DNA of 64,000 nucleotides from Microtetraspora glauca (lineage in GTDB: Bacteria > Actinomycetota > Actinomycetes > Streptosporangiales > Streptosporangiaceae): contig BBYL01000020.1 in assembly GCA_001570385.1 (NCBI GenBank), positions 124,001 through 188,000 of the forward strand. Reading direction: 5' to 3'. The notes beneath the pieces are model-generated. The model ran no database searches. It was given only the letters and a program-made list of their open reading frames with translations, and was not told the DNA's origin. A program made the position numbers and the translations under genes. Positions 41,704-51,930 of this stretch are shown here, piece by piece (position 1 is the first letter of the stretch; each line of letters begins with the position of its first letter).

Positions 41704-42843
41704 TTAGTTGAGAAAATTTCTCGGCCAGAAACGCCGGGGCAGGATCACCTGGATGACCGTGCGCAACCTCTGCGCCATCGAGTTCCGCGTCTTCGGGCGC
41801 TCGGACGGCTTCCGGTGGACCCCTTCGGTGGGACGGCGCCGCTGGGCGGGGATCCCGGTCATGTCCTCGCGGAGCTCGCGCGGGAAGCTGTGCGGGGACG
41901 TCCTCACCACGGGGCGCGACTCCGCGCGGTGCTGGCCCCGGTGCGTGGGCCTGCGGATCGCGGGCGGCAGGGCGGGCGGGGGTGAAGGCCGGACGGGCCG
42001 GTGCGTGATCGGCTCCTCCCCGGTGCCTCCCGCGGCGATGCGCGCGAGCGCCACCGCGGCCCGCACTCCGTCGAGCCTGGCGTCCGGGTCGATCTGCAGC
42101 AGGCCGCGCAGGACCGGCGCGAGGGGGCCAGCCCGCTCCATCGGAATCGGCGCGCCGCTGGTCAGCGCGGCCAGCGCGGCCGCGGCCGTACGGCGGCCGT
42201 GCAGGCCACGGCCCTCGACCGCGGTGTACAGCGTGGCGCCGAGCGACCACAGGTCGGCGGCCGGGCTCGCCTTGGCGCCCAGGACACGCTCGGGCGCGAT
42301 GTAACCGGCGGAGCCGAGCACGATGCCCGCCTGAGTGATGGAGACATCCCCTTCGAGAGCGGCCAGCCCGAAGTCGGTCAGGACGGACCTGTCGTCGGTC
42401 ACGAGCACGTTGCTCGGCTTCACGTCCCGGTGCAGGATGCCCTTCGCGTGGACGGCACGCAGGGCGCCGAGCACCTGCCGGCCGATCTCGGCCACCCGCT
42501 GGGGCGGCAGCGGGCCCTCCCGCCGGACGAGCTCCTCCAGGGACTGCGCCCGGAGGAGCTCCATCACGATCCACGGCCGGTCGTCCTCGGTGATGACGTC
42601 GAAGACCGTGATGACCGACGGGTGGGCGACCATGGCGGTCGCCCGGCCCTCGCGTTCGGTCCGCGCGCACAGCTCAGCCCGCAGGTCCTCGTCCAGGACG
42701 AGCGGGAGCCGTACCTCCTTGACCGCCACGTCACGGTCGAGCAGCTCGTCGCGTGCGCGCCAGACGGTGCCCATGCCGCCGCGCCCGACCGGCTCGACAA
42801 GCCGATACCTCGCGGCGAGCTGGTATCCGGACGGCGCACGCAT
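41704..42843 (-). CDS. Ser/Thr protein kinase, soluble
   Basis: A 379-residue kinase. The N-terminal catalytic domain has GRGGMGTVWRARD, VAVKEVRLP, HRDVKPSNVLV, DFGLAALEGD and GSAGYIAPERVLG. The ~110 residues behind it are Pro/Arg-rich without a clear membrane helix, unlike the neighbouring kinase. The two probably arose by local duplication and are likely co-transcribed, this one first. Start is uncertain: ATG 42843 fits the domain boundary, while an ATG at 42888 is in frame and neither has a clear ribosome site. Confidence 0.9.
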   Translation of the reverse strand: MRAPSGYQLAARYRLVEPVGRGGMGTVWRARDELLDRDVAVKEVRLPLVLDEDLRAELCARTEREGRATAMVAHPSVITVFDVITEDDRPWIVMELLRAQSLEELVRREGPLPPQRVAEIGRQVLGALRAVHAKGILHRDVKPSNVLVTDDRSVLTDFGLAALEGDVSITQAGIVLGSAGYIAPERVLGAKASPAADLWSLGATLYTAVEGRGLHGRRTAAAALAALTSGAPIPMERAGPLAPVLRGLLQIDPDARLDGVRAAVALARIAAGGTGEEPITHRPVRPSPPPALPPAIRRPTHRGQHRAESRPVVRTSPHSFPRELREDMTGIPAQRRRPTEGVHRKPSERPKTRNSMAQRLRTVIQVILPRRFWPRNFLN

Positions 42844-42947
42844 GGGTGGCAGCTTACCGATTTGTGCAATGCGACCTGTAGAGACCATGCCGCGAAATTG
42901 TTGAGATCTTTTGTCATATCTACTGACTCATGATTTGACACGAGCGT

Positions 42948-42977
42948 GAAGGAGCCGGGGCGCTCGGAGGCTCCTTC
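42948..42977. other. Perfect 9-bp hairpin in divergent intergenic region
   Basis: GAAGGAGCC and GGCTCCTTC pair around a 12-nt loop between the kinase start and the PD-(D/E)XK-like gene. No T-run follows. It may be an operator or transcript structure; function is unknown. Confidence 0.5.
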
Positions 42978-43039
42978 GCAAGGAACTTCCTCCGAGTAGA
43001 AAACCGACCACCCCTCGCCGCTGTGAACAAAGTAATCGA

Positions 43040-43993
43040 ATGACAGCTGAGAGTAATGTCCCGCCCATGCCCGGAATCGATCACGAGATGCCCATCGAGT
43101 TCATCCGCAACAGCCCCATGACCGCTGTGGAACTCCTCCGCGACGCCGCCGGCGTCCAACCGCCCCCATTCGCCACCGCCGCCGTCGAAGCCGTCGACTG
43201 CACCCAACTCGCCCCGGTGGAGTTCCGTGCCGACTCCGTCGTCGTCCTGCGCGACACCGAAGGCGCCGCCCAACTCGCGCTGATCGTGGAGGTACAGAAC
43301 CGTCACGACACACGAAAGCGATACAGCTGGCCGGTCTACGCCACCGCCCTCCGCGCACGCCTGGAGTGCGCCACCGCCCTGATGGTCATCTGTCCCGATC
43401 CGCCGATGGCACGCTGGAGCGAACAGCCCATATCGCTCGGCCCCAGCGGCACCATCACCCCACTGGCCGTCCACCCCGGCCGCATCCCACTGATAACCGA
43501 CCCCGACCGGGCACGCACCTGCCCCGAACTGGCCGTACTGTCCGCCACCGCACACGCCGAACGACCAGAGATCGGACTGGCATTGGAAGCCATGGTCGCG
43601 GCGCTGGAGACGCTGGACGAGGAACGGGCCAAGCTATATTTCAACTACGTGTTCTCCGTGCTACCCACAGTGGCGCGCAAGCATCTGGAGGAGATCGTGA
43701 CCACGACGAGCCACGACTACGAGAGCATGGCCGGTCAGTACCTGTCCCACTGGGTCGACCAGGGCCGCCAAGAGGGCCTTCAGGAGGGCCGTGCGGAGGG
43801 CCTTCAGGAGGGCCTTCAGGAGGGCCGCGCTGAGGGTGAGGCGGCGGCGATCTTGGCCGTGCTCGACGCCCGGGGGCTGGAGATCTCCCCTGATGCCCGT
43901 GACCGGATCACGCGTTGCTCCGACCTGCACCAGTTGGAGGCCTGGATTCGCCGGGCGGTGACTGTGACGTCCGCGGACGACATCTTCACCTGA
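43040..43993 (+). CDS. PD-(D/E)XK nuclease-like protein of a multicopy actinobacterial family
   Basis: A 317-residue protein of a family found in many copies in Streptosporangiaceae and Streptomyces. The N-terminal half has EFRADSVVVLRD and LIVEVQNRHDTRKRYSWPVYATALRARL, where the D...ExQ pattern fits a PD-(D/E)XK nuclease fold related to Rpn/YhgA-type recombination-promoting nucleases. Residues about 245-272 are a tandem QEGLQEGRAEG linker, then a conserved C-terminus (ISPDARDRITRCSDLHQLEAWIRRAVTVTSADDIF). Start is uncertain (ATG 43040 or 43067). The family is mobile-like but no transposase is nearby. Function is unproven. Confidence 0.72.
   Translation: MTAESNVPPMPGIDHEMPIEFIRNSPMTAVELLRDAAGVQPPPFATAAVEAVDCTQLAPVEFRADSVVVLRDTEGAAQLALIVEVQNRHDTRKRYSWPVYATALRARLECATALMVICPDPPMARWSEQPISLGPSGTITPLAVHPGRIPLITDPDRARTCPELAVLSATAHAERPEIGLALEAMVAALETLDEERAKLYFNYVFSVLPTVARKHLEEIVTTTSHDYESMAGQYLSHWVDQGRQEGLQEGRAEGLQEGLQEGRAEGEAAAILAVLDARGLEISPDARDRITRCSDLHQLEAWIRRAVTVTSADDIFT
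43775..43838 (+). repeat. In-gene repeat array encoding QEG-(L/R) linker
   Basis: Units of about 12-24 bp built on CTTCAGGAGGGC recur four to five times, encoding QEGLQEGRAEGLQEGLQEGRAEG. The near-identical copies suggest recent slippage, so linker length probably varies between family copies. Confidence 0.75.
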
Positions 43994-44076
43994 GCCCGAG
44001 GACGCAGATGGCGCAAGGGTGCTGACGGTGGCGGGGCGTCTGGTCGCATGCCGCAGACAGGACGACATGACCCCGC

Positions 44077-44112
44077 GCGTAGGCCCCTTCCTTGATCAGA
44101 AAGGGCCTACGC
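44077..44112. terminator. Hairpin terminator between convergent genes
   Basis: GCGTAGGCCC and GGGCCTACGC form a perfect 10-bp stem with AAA/CTT extending the base of the loop, between the PD-(D/E)XK-like gene and the class I fumarase gene end. The remaining 189-bp gap shows no gene. Confidence 0.75.
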
Positions 44113-44182
44113 CCTGGAGTCGTCTCAGTGAGCCGGACCCCGGACCGCCACGTCAGTCATAGGGCGAGAGGTGGTGTCCGGG

Positions 44183-45838
<1,656 letters not shown>

Positions 45839-46857
45839 CGTCTTCGATCCTCTGGTGTCTCGCCTGTTCCTCCGAGCGGAGGATATGCCCGCGCGCGGGC
45901 GGGCGGCGCCGAGGGGGCCGCCGGCCGGTACGCGGTGCGAGCCCGATAAGGATGCCCACCACGACGACCGCGGCGCCGCCCACGTCCGCGAACGAGGGGA
46001 CGCCCAGGCCGAGGACCACGGAGGTGACGAGGGCGCCGATCGGGATCATCCCGGCGAACAGCCCCGCCCGGTCCGGGCCGAGATGGGGGAGCGCGCTGTA
46101 CCAGAGGAAGAACGCCACCGCCGTCACGACCACCGCCTGGTAGCCGAGCCCGAGCACCTCGGCCGCCGCCGGCGTCCGCAGCATCCCCGTCCCGTCCACA
46201 GCCAGCCCGATGACCAGCAGGAACGGCACCGCGAGCGCCGCTGAGTAGGCGGAGACCCGGATCGCCCCCAGCTTCGGCAGCAGGGGCAGGGCGAGCAGGG
46301 AGAAGCACACCTCGCAGGCGAGCGCGCCCAGCGACCAGAGCAGGCCGGGAAGGTTCCCGCTGCCCAGCCCGGTGGCCAGCGTCGCGCCCGCCACGACGAC
46401 GAACGCCGACGCGAGGATCCTCGGTGAGGGCGCCGTGCGGGCCGCTCCCGCGAACAACGGGCCGAGCAGGGCCATGGCCACGGGCGCCGCGCCCAGGACG
46501 GTGCCGGCGAGGGTCGGGCCCGCCGCGGTCGCGGCCTCGATCAGGCACACGTTGAACACCACCAGCCCCGTCAGGGACAGCGTGGAGAGCAGGACGAACT
46601 CCCGCGGCGTGAGCCGTACGAACCCGAGGCCGCGATGACGGGCGGCGGCGAGCAGGACAGCGGCTCCGAGGGCGTAGCGCAGCGCCTGCCCGCCGTACAC
46701 GGGGTAGGTCGCGATGAGGTCGGACACCGCGGTCAGGGTGCCCACCACGAACATCCCGGCCGCCGCGCTCGCCGCCGCCCGCCCGGTCGCGGCGGTGGTA
46801 CTGGTTTCTGTGGTCACGGTTGGTGATGCTAGGAAGGCAATGGCTCTCTCAACGGGT

Positions 46858-46886
46858 CCAATCGGACATAGAAATCGAGGACCAAT
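46858..46886. promoter_or_regulatory. CCAAT direct repeat, possible MocR operator
   Basis: CCAAT occurs at 46858-46862 and 46882-46886, 24 bp apart, between the divergent EamA and MocR genes. MocR/PdxR-type regulators bind direct repeats in such positions. The second copy overlaps the likely TTG start. Confidence 0.4.
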
Positions 46887-48244
46887 TGGCTGACCTGCAT
46901 CTCGCGGTCGACCGGAGCGCGGGTGGGCTGGCCGGCCAGATCGCCAGGGAGCTCAGGGAGTCGATCCGTTCCGGCCGGCTCGTCAGGGGCGCCAGGCTGC
47001 CCGCCAGCCGCGATCTCGCCAGGGATCTCGGCCTGTCCCGCGGCGTCGTGGTCGAGGCGTACGAGCAACTCGTCGCGGAGGGCTTCCTGGAGGCCAGGGT
47101 GGGCGCGGGCACCCGTGTCGCCGCCGGGCCCGTCGGCCGCCCGCAGGAGGGGCGTTCCGGGGACCCTGGGACGACGTACTACGGCTACCGCCCGACTTCG
47201 CCGGATCTGACGGCGTTTCCGAGGCAGGCGTGGCTGGCGGCGATCCGGCACGTGCTGGCGACCCTGCCGGGCGACTTCCTGGACTACGGGGATCCCGGGG
47301 GTGTGCCCGAGCTGCGCGAGGAGCTGGCCGGTTACCTGCGCCGGGTGCGTGCGGCCGACGCGGACGCCGGGCAGGTGGTGATCGTCACCGGCGTCGCCCA
47401 GGGGCTGAGCCTGGTCGTGCGGGCGCTGGCGGAGGCGGGCGGCCGGGTCGCGCTCGCGGTGGAGGAGCCGACGAGCCCGCGACAGCTCCCGCTGCTCAGG
47501 CGGGCCGGCGCCGACCTGGCCGGGGTGCCGGTCGACGCCGAGGGGATCGACGTCGCCGCGCTCGCCCGGACGGGGGCGCGGGCGGTGCTGCTCACGCCCG
47601 CCCACCACTATCCGACCGGGGTGGTGTTGTCCCCGCGCCGCCGCGCGGATCTGATCGCGTGGGCCGCGGAGACGGGCGCGATCCTGCTGGAGGACGACTA
47701 CGACGCCGAGTTCAGGTTCGACCGGGATCCCGTCGGCTGCCTGCAGGGGCTCGCCCCCGACCGCGTCGTGCTCGCCGGGAGCGTGAGCAAGTCCCTCGCT
47801 CCCGGCCTGCGCCTCGGCTGGCTCGTGGCGCCCCCGGACATCGCCCAGTCCGTACGGCGGGCCAGGGGGGAGCTCGATCTCGGCTCTCCGGTGATCGACC
47901 AGTACGCCCTGGCCCGGTTCATCCGGACCGGCGGGTACGACCGGCACCTGCGGCGGATGCGCAGGGAGTACCGGCGCAGGAGGGACGCGCTGGTCCGGGC
48001 GCTCGCCGAGCACCTGCCCGCGCTGAAAGTGCATGGCATCTCGGCCGGTCTGCACCTGTACGCGGAGCTTCCCGGAGGGTGGGACGAGCCGCGGGTCGCC
48101 GAGGCGGCGCGCGCGTGCGGCCTGACCGTCGATCCGGTGTCCTCCGCCCTCGTGATCGGCTTCGCCCGCCTCCCCGAGCACCGGATCGCCGAGGCCGTAC
48201 GGGATCTCGGGGTGATGATAGATCGTCAGAATGTCTGGACATAG
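46886..48244 (+). CDS. MocR-type regulator (GntR helix-turn-helix fused to aminotransferase domain)
   Basis: A PLP-dependent transcription regulator of 452 residues. The N-terminal GntR wHTH is AGQIARELRESIRSGRLVRGARLPASRDLARDLGLSRGVVVEAYEQL. The fold-type I aminotransferase domain has the PLP lysine in SVSKSLAPGLRLGW (Lys302), plus LLEDDYDAEFRF. TTG 46886 is chosen because GAGG lies 6 nt upstream and the protein then begins with the family-typical ADLHLAVDR. Divergence from the EamA transporter suggests it controls that gene in response to an amine, amino acid or pyridoxal. Confidence 0.9.
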   Translation: MADLHLAVDRSAGGLAGQIARELRESIRSGRLVRGARLPASRDLARDLGLSRGVVVEAYEQLVAEGFLEARVGAGTRVAAGPVGRPQEGRSGDPGTTYYGYRPTSPDLTAFPRQAWLAAIRHVLATLPGDFLDYGDPGGVPELREELAGYLRRVRAADADAGQVVIVTGVAQGLSLVVRALAEAGGRVALAVEEPTSPRQLPLLRRAGADLAGVPVDAEGIDVAALARTGARAVLLTPAHHYPTGVVLSPRRRADLIAWAAETGAILLEDDYDAEFRFDRDPVGCLQGLAPDRVVLAGSVSKSLAPGLRLGWLVAPPDIAQSVRRARGELDLGSPVIDQYALARFIRTGGYDRHLRRMRREYRRRRDALVRALAEHLPALKVHGISAGLHLYAELPGGWDEPRVAEAARACGLTVDPVSSALVIGFARLPEHRIAEAVRDLGVMIDRQNVWT

Positions 48245-48295
48245 CCTTGACCCGAGGGTGCGCCGTCCGGAATGTTGGATGGGCGACGCGTGCGG

Positions 48296-48345
48296 CCTCT
48301 CAACGAGGCGTGTGGGCCTCTCGACGAGGTGTTCTCTCAACGAGG
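48296..48345. repeat. Three near-direct repeats (CTCTC[A/G]ACGAGG) upstream of iolB
   Basis: Copies lie at 48296-48308, 48317-48329 and 48334-48345, the first two exactly 21 bp apart, two helical turns. They end just before the iolB ribosome site (CGAGGAG), which the third copy overlaps. They could be regulator sites or a slipped duplication. Confidence 0.55.
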
Positions 48346-48352
48346 AGACGAG

Positions 48353-49147
48353 ATGACGTACATACCCGCGGGTTCCGCGCCCTCCGGCCAGTGGAACCTG
48401 GAGATCACCCCTGACCTGGCGGGATGGGTGTACTGCGGCCTGCGGGTCGCCGATCTCGCGGGCGAGCCGGTTCGGTTCGAGACCGGCTCGGAGGAGATGC
48501 TGGTCGTGCCCCTGTCCGGATCCTGTGAGGTCGTCGCGGACGGCGTACGGCTGGAGCTCCAGGGGCGGCGGTCGGTCTTCGACGGGGTCACCGACTTCGC
48601 GTACCTGCCGGTCGGGGCGTCGGTGCGCCTGGCCGGCGAGGGCCGGATCGCGCTGCCGTCGGCCCAGGCGACCCGGCGGCTGCCCGTGCGGTACGGCCCG
48701 GCGGACGCGGTGCCGGTCGAGACCAGGGGCGGCGGGGTGGCCACCCGGCGGATCAACAACTTCTGCGCGCCGGAGGTGTTCGAGTGCGACCGGCTCATGG
48801 CCGTGGAGGTGATCACCCCGGGCGGCAACTGGTCGTCGTACCCACCGCACAAGCACGACGCGCCGGGCGAGCACGAGGCCGTGCTGGAGGAGATCTACTA
48901 CTACGAGGGCGGTCCCGGCTACCAGCGGGTGTACAGCTCGCCGGGCAACCCCATCGACGTGCTGGCCGAAGTGAACTCCGGTGACGTGGTCCTCGTGCCG
49001 TACGGCTACCACGGGCCCTCGATGGCGTCCCCGGGCTACGACCTGTACTACCTCAACGTCCTCGCGGGGCCGGGCGAGCAGCGGTCCATGGCCTTCTCCG
49101 ACGACCCCAGGCACGCGTGGATCCGCGAGACGTGGGCGACGTCATGA
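48353..49147 (+). CDS. iolB: 5-Deoxy-glucuronate isomerase
   Basis: This cupin enzyme isomerises 5-deoxy-D-glucuronate to 5-keto-2-deoxy-gluconate in myo-inositol catabolism. The 264-residue protein has the double cupin, with metal ligands in SSYPPHKHD, the Glu of LEEIYYYE and the His of VPYGYHGPSMA. The WVYCGLRV and RINNFCAPE blocks are typical of IolB. ATG 48353 has GAGGAG upstream. No other iol gene is nearby, so the rest of the pathway must be elsewhere or the gene may be repurposed. Confidence 0.92.
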   Translation: MTYIPAGSAPSGQWNLEITPDLAGWVYCGLRVADLAGEPVRFETGSEEMLVVPLSGSCEVVADGVRLELQGRRSVFDGVTDFAYLPVGASVRLAGEGRIALPSAQATRRLPVRYGPADAVPVETRGGGVATRRINNFCAPEVFECDRLMAVEVITPGGNWSSYPPHKHDAPGEHEAVLEEIYYYEGGPGYQRVYSSPGNPIDVLAEVNSGDVVLVPYGYHGPSMASPGYDLYYLNVLAGPGEQRSMAFSDDPRHAWIRETWATS

Positions 49148-49214
49148 GGGTGCCGTGAGGACGTCATGAGACAGGCGGCGGCGTTCTGGAGACGCCCGGG
49201 AGAGCGCCGGGGCG

Positions 49215-50417
49215 TCATGAGGCCGTCAGCGACGACGCGCGCGGCTGGAAGCCGCGGGCGAGGACGATGATCACCGCGGCCAGCGCGAGCGGCGCGGCGA
49301 ACGCGACCCGATAGTCGGCGGCCTCGGCGATGCCGCCGACCAGGGCCGCCCCCACGATGAAGCCGACGTAGTTGAACATGTTGACCCGGGCGATGGCCAC
49401 ACCGGTCCCGGCCGGGTCGAGGCGCCCGGCAGCCGAGAACGACTGCGGGGCGACCACCGACAACCCGACCCCGGTGAGGGCGAAGCCCGCGATGGCGAGC
49501 GGCTCGGTGGGCGCGGCGACAATGGCCACGAAGCCGAGCGTGGCGACCGCGCCGCCGATCCTGACGATCACCGCCGGGCCGTACCTCCGGACGGCGAGGT
49601 CTCCGCCCACCCTGACCAGGAACGTCGTGGCCTGGTAGGCGCCCAGCGCCAGGGGCACCACGGACGCCGAGGCATGCATGATCTTGTCCATGAAGACCGA
49701 GCCGAAGTTGGAGATCGACGCGTCGCCCACATAGAGGAAGGCCATGGCCAGGCACAGCGGGATGATCGGCTTCCAGGGGAACCGCGCCTTGGTCAGGGCG
49801 ACCTCCTGGGCCACGTGCTCCTCCTCGGGAAGGCAGAGCCAGCGCGCGGCGACGACCGCGACCGCGGCGCCCGGCGCCATGACGATCGCGAAGGTGACCG
49901 CGAGGTCCAGGTCGAGTTCGGCGGCCGCCGACGCCCACAACGCCCCGACGACCGCCGCCGCGCTCCACAGTGCGTGGAACCCGGTCAGTACGGCACGGCC
50001 GTACCGGCGCTCGACCGCGACGCCCTGCATGTTCATGCCCGCGTCCACGCCGCCGAGGCCGACGCCGAACAGCACGAGGGCCACCACGAAGAGGGGGACC
50101 GTGGGGGCGAGACCGGCCAGCACCACGGCGGCGCACGTCAGCGGCTGGAAGGCGCGCAGGATCCGCCGGCTGCCGAAACGCGCGGCGAGCGTGCCGGCCA
50201 GCACGCTGCCCGCGCCCGCGATCACCGGGACGATGAGCAGCAGGATGGTCAGCTCGCCGTCGCTCAGGCCATGCTTGCGCTGGAGCGCGGCGACCTGCGT
50301 GAGCAGCGTCGCGAACGTGAGGCCCTGGACGAAGAAGACGGCGAACGTGGCGAGCCGCGCCTGCCGGTCACGCTCGGTGGGCCGCGATGGAGACGATGGC
50401 GGCGTGGGCGTCGGCAA
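49215..50417 (-). CDS. MFS transporter (YbjJ-like)
   Basis: A 400-residue, 12-helix major facilitator protein. The order RLATFAVFFVQGLTFATLL, then GTLAARFGSRRILRAFQPL and GVGLGGVDAGMNMQGVAVERRYGRAVLTGFHALWS, is typical of the YbjJ/fucose-permease-like branch. The Asp-containing GGVDAGMN loop is conserved in this branch. TTG 50417 is supported by GGAGG at about 5 nt upstream. Substrate is unknown; sugar or drug transport are both reported in this branch. It stands alone. Confidence 0.85.
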   Translation of the reverse strand: MPTPTPPSSPSRPTERDRQARLATFAVFFVQGLTFATLLTQVAALQRKHGLSDGELTILLLIVPVIAGAGSVLAGTLAARFGSRRILRAFQPLTCAAVVLAGLAPTVPLFVVALVLFGVGLGGVDAGMNMQGVAVERRYGRAVLTGFHALWSAAAVVGALWASAAAELDLDLAVTFAIVMAPGAAVAVVAARWLCLPEEEHVAQEVALTKARFPWKPIIPLCLAMAFLYVGDASISNFGSVFMDKIMHASASVVPLALGAYQATTFLVRVGGDLAVRRYGPAVIVRIGGAVATLGFVAIVAAPTEPLAIAGFALTGVGLSVVAPQSFSAAGRLDPAGTGVAIARVNMFNYVGFIVGAALVGGIAEAADYRVAFAAPLALAAVIIVLARGFQPRASSLTAS

Positions 50418-50674
50418 CGCGGCCTCCGAGGGGGGAAACGTGAGGGGCGTTCAGGTTATGCCGCGCTGATCACGTGGTCAATGGTCCCGGCACATGCTGA
50501 TGGCCCCCCGCCTCCGGGCCCTCTGCCCCACGGCCGTCATGTGTGTCCCACGGCCGTCGTACGGTCGCCCGTACGCCGGTGGGCGACGGCGGCCGGCCGA
50601 ACCTGGTGGATACGGCGGCATGGCCCGGGGAAGATCGTGCCGCCGGTGGGGGTTCCTTCGCGCGCGACACCACT

Positions 50675-50680
50675 TAGGCT
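50675..50680 (+). promoter_or_regulatory. -10 box (TAGGCT) for leaderless transcript
   Basis: TAGGCT ends 6 nt before GTG 50687 and no Shine-Dalgarno separates them. The rest of the 268-bp gap back to the MFS gene holds only a spaced direct repeat (CCCACGGCCGTC, twice), and I see no gene in it. Confidence 0.45.
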
Positions 50681-50686
50681 CGACAT

Positions 50687-51382
50687 GTGAGCTTCGAGTC
50701 CCGCGCGAACAACTGGATCTCCGCTTTCCTGGGTTCCGGATTGCCCGGAGCCAAAGACCCGGCCGGGCCCTCCCCGGCCGAGCTGCGCGCGTCCGACGCC
50801 GACAGGGAGCAGGTGATCGGCCTGCTCAGGGACGCCGTCACCGACGGGCGGCTCACCATGGCCGAGCACGAGGAGCGGGTCGAGCGGGCGTACGCCGCCC
50901 GCACGCTGGGCGACCTCGTCGGCCTCACCGCCGATCTCGTCCCGCCGGAGGGCCAGCCGTTCCTCATGGACGGCCGCCCGGTGGTCGCCCTCTTCCGTAC
51001 GGAGAACCGGGCGGGCCGCTGGGTGGTGCCCTCGGAGGTGCCCGTCACCTCGCTCGGCGGGCGGGTCACGATGGACCTGTGCGAGGCGCTGCTCCAGACC
51101 CGCCGGGTGGTGGTGCGGCTCGCCGTGATGGCCGGGACCGTGACCCTGATCGTGCCGGAGGGCGTCCGCGTCGTGAGCGCCCCGGACGCTCGGATCAAGG
51201 CGTTCCACGACGAGGTACGAGCGGGCCTGGCGGATGATCGAGACCGATCATGCCCGGTACGCGCCGGGGTTGCGGGCCGGGCTCACCACGCTGACGCCGC
51301 TCGCGCCGGGACCGGCGGGACGCGACGTGAGCTCCACCGCGCGGCATGCCTTCGGCGCGGTCGCGGCCGCGCTCCCGGCTGA
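50687..51382 (+). CDS. DUF1707 protein with aberrant, out-of-frame C-terminus
   Basis: A DUF1707 (SHOCT-like) domain lies at about residues 34-85 (LRASDADREQVIGLLRDAVTDGRLTMAEHEERVERAYAARTLGDL). A beta-rich LiaF-like domain follows (RVTMDLCEALLQTRRVVVRLAVMAGTVTLIVPEGVRVV). From about residue 180 the reading frame runs into fxsB-derived DNA in another frame, giving an Arg/Ala-rich tail with no family likeness. The tail is therefore probably the product of a deletion fusion. The gene starts leaderless at GTG 50687 after a TAGGCT box. Confidence 0.75.
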   Translation: MSFESRANNWISAFLGSGLPGAKDPAGPSPAELRASDADREQVIGLLRDAVTDGRLTMAEHEERVERAYAARTLGDLVGLTADLVPPEGQPFLMDGRPVVALFRTENRAGRWVVPSEVPVTSLGGRVTMDLCEALLQTRRVVVRLAVMAGTVTLIVPEGVRVVSAPDARIKAFHDEVRAGLADDRDRSCPVRAGVAGRAHHADAARAGTGGTRRELHRAACLRRGRGRAPG

Positions 51383-51824
51383 ACCCGCGACGCTCGCGCT
51401 CCTTGTGATCCACGAGTTCCAGCACGTCAAGCTGGGCGCCGTGCTGGACATCCTCGATCTCTACGACGAGACCGACAGGCGGCTCTACTACGCGCCCTGG
51501 CGGGACGATCCCCGGCCCTTGGAGGGACTGCTCCAGGGCACCTACGCGCACGTCGCGGTCACCGACTTCTGGCGGGTGCGGCGCCTGGACGCCCCGGACC
51601 AGGGGGAGACGCACTTCGCCCGCTGGCGGGCGCACACCGCGGAAGCGATCGAAACGCTCGCGGCCTGTGGTGCGATGACGCAGGTGGGAGATCTGTTCGT
51701 GGCCGGAATGCGGCGGTCGGTCACGCCCTGGCTGAGCGAGCCCGTCCCACCGGACGCGGAAGAGGCCGCCGCCAGGTCGGCGCGGGATCACCAGGCGAAA
51801 TGGATCGTTCGCGCCGAGAACTGA
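51234..51824 (+). pseudogene. Truncated fxsB: C-terminal HEXXH domain of FxSxx-COOH radical SAM maturase
   Basis: The 196-residue frame matches the last part of FxsB-type maturases: SSTARHAFGAVAAALPAEPATLALLVIHEFQHVKLG with the HEFQH zinc motif, then YYAPWRDDPRPLEGLLQGTYAHVAVTDFWRVRR. Full FxsB has about 750 residues with an N-terminal radical SAM domain, absent here. FxsB-like reading can be followed upstream of the ATG to about 51213 (YERAWRMIETDHARYAPGL), after which it is lost inside the DUF1707 gene. A deletion that removed fxsA and most of fxsB is the simplest cause. It might still make a stand-alone HEXXH protein. It overlaps the DUF1707 frame by 149 nt. Confidence 0.75.
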
Positions 51825-51930
51825 CGCCCGGCCGGCGCGCGTAATGTAACGTCCTTGCAGCTTTCCTTTCGAGACTTTTCTCACGTAGGTCGAGGTTCCT
51901 ATAGTGAGGATCTCGGAAGGAAGGAGGCGA

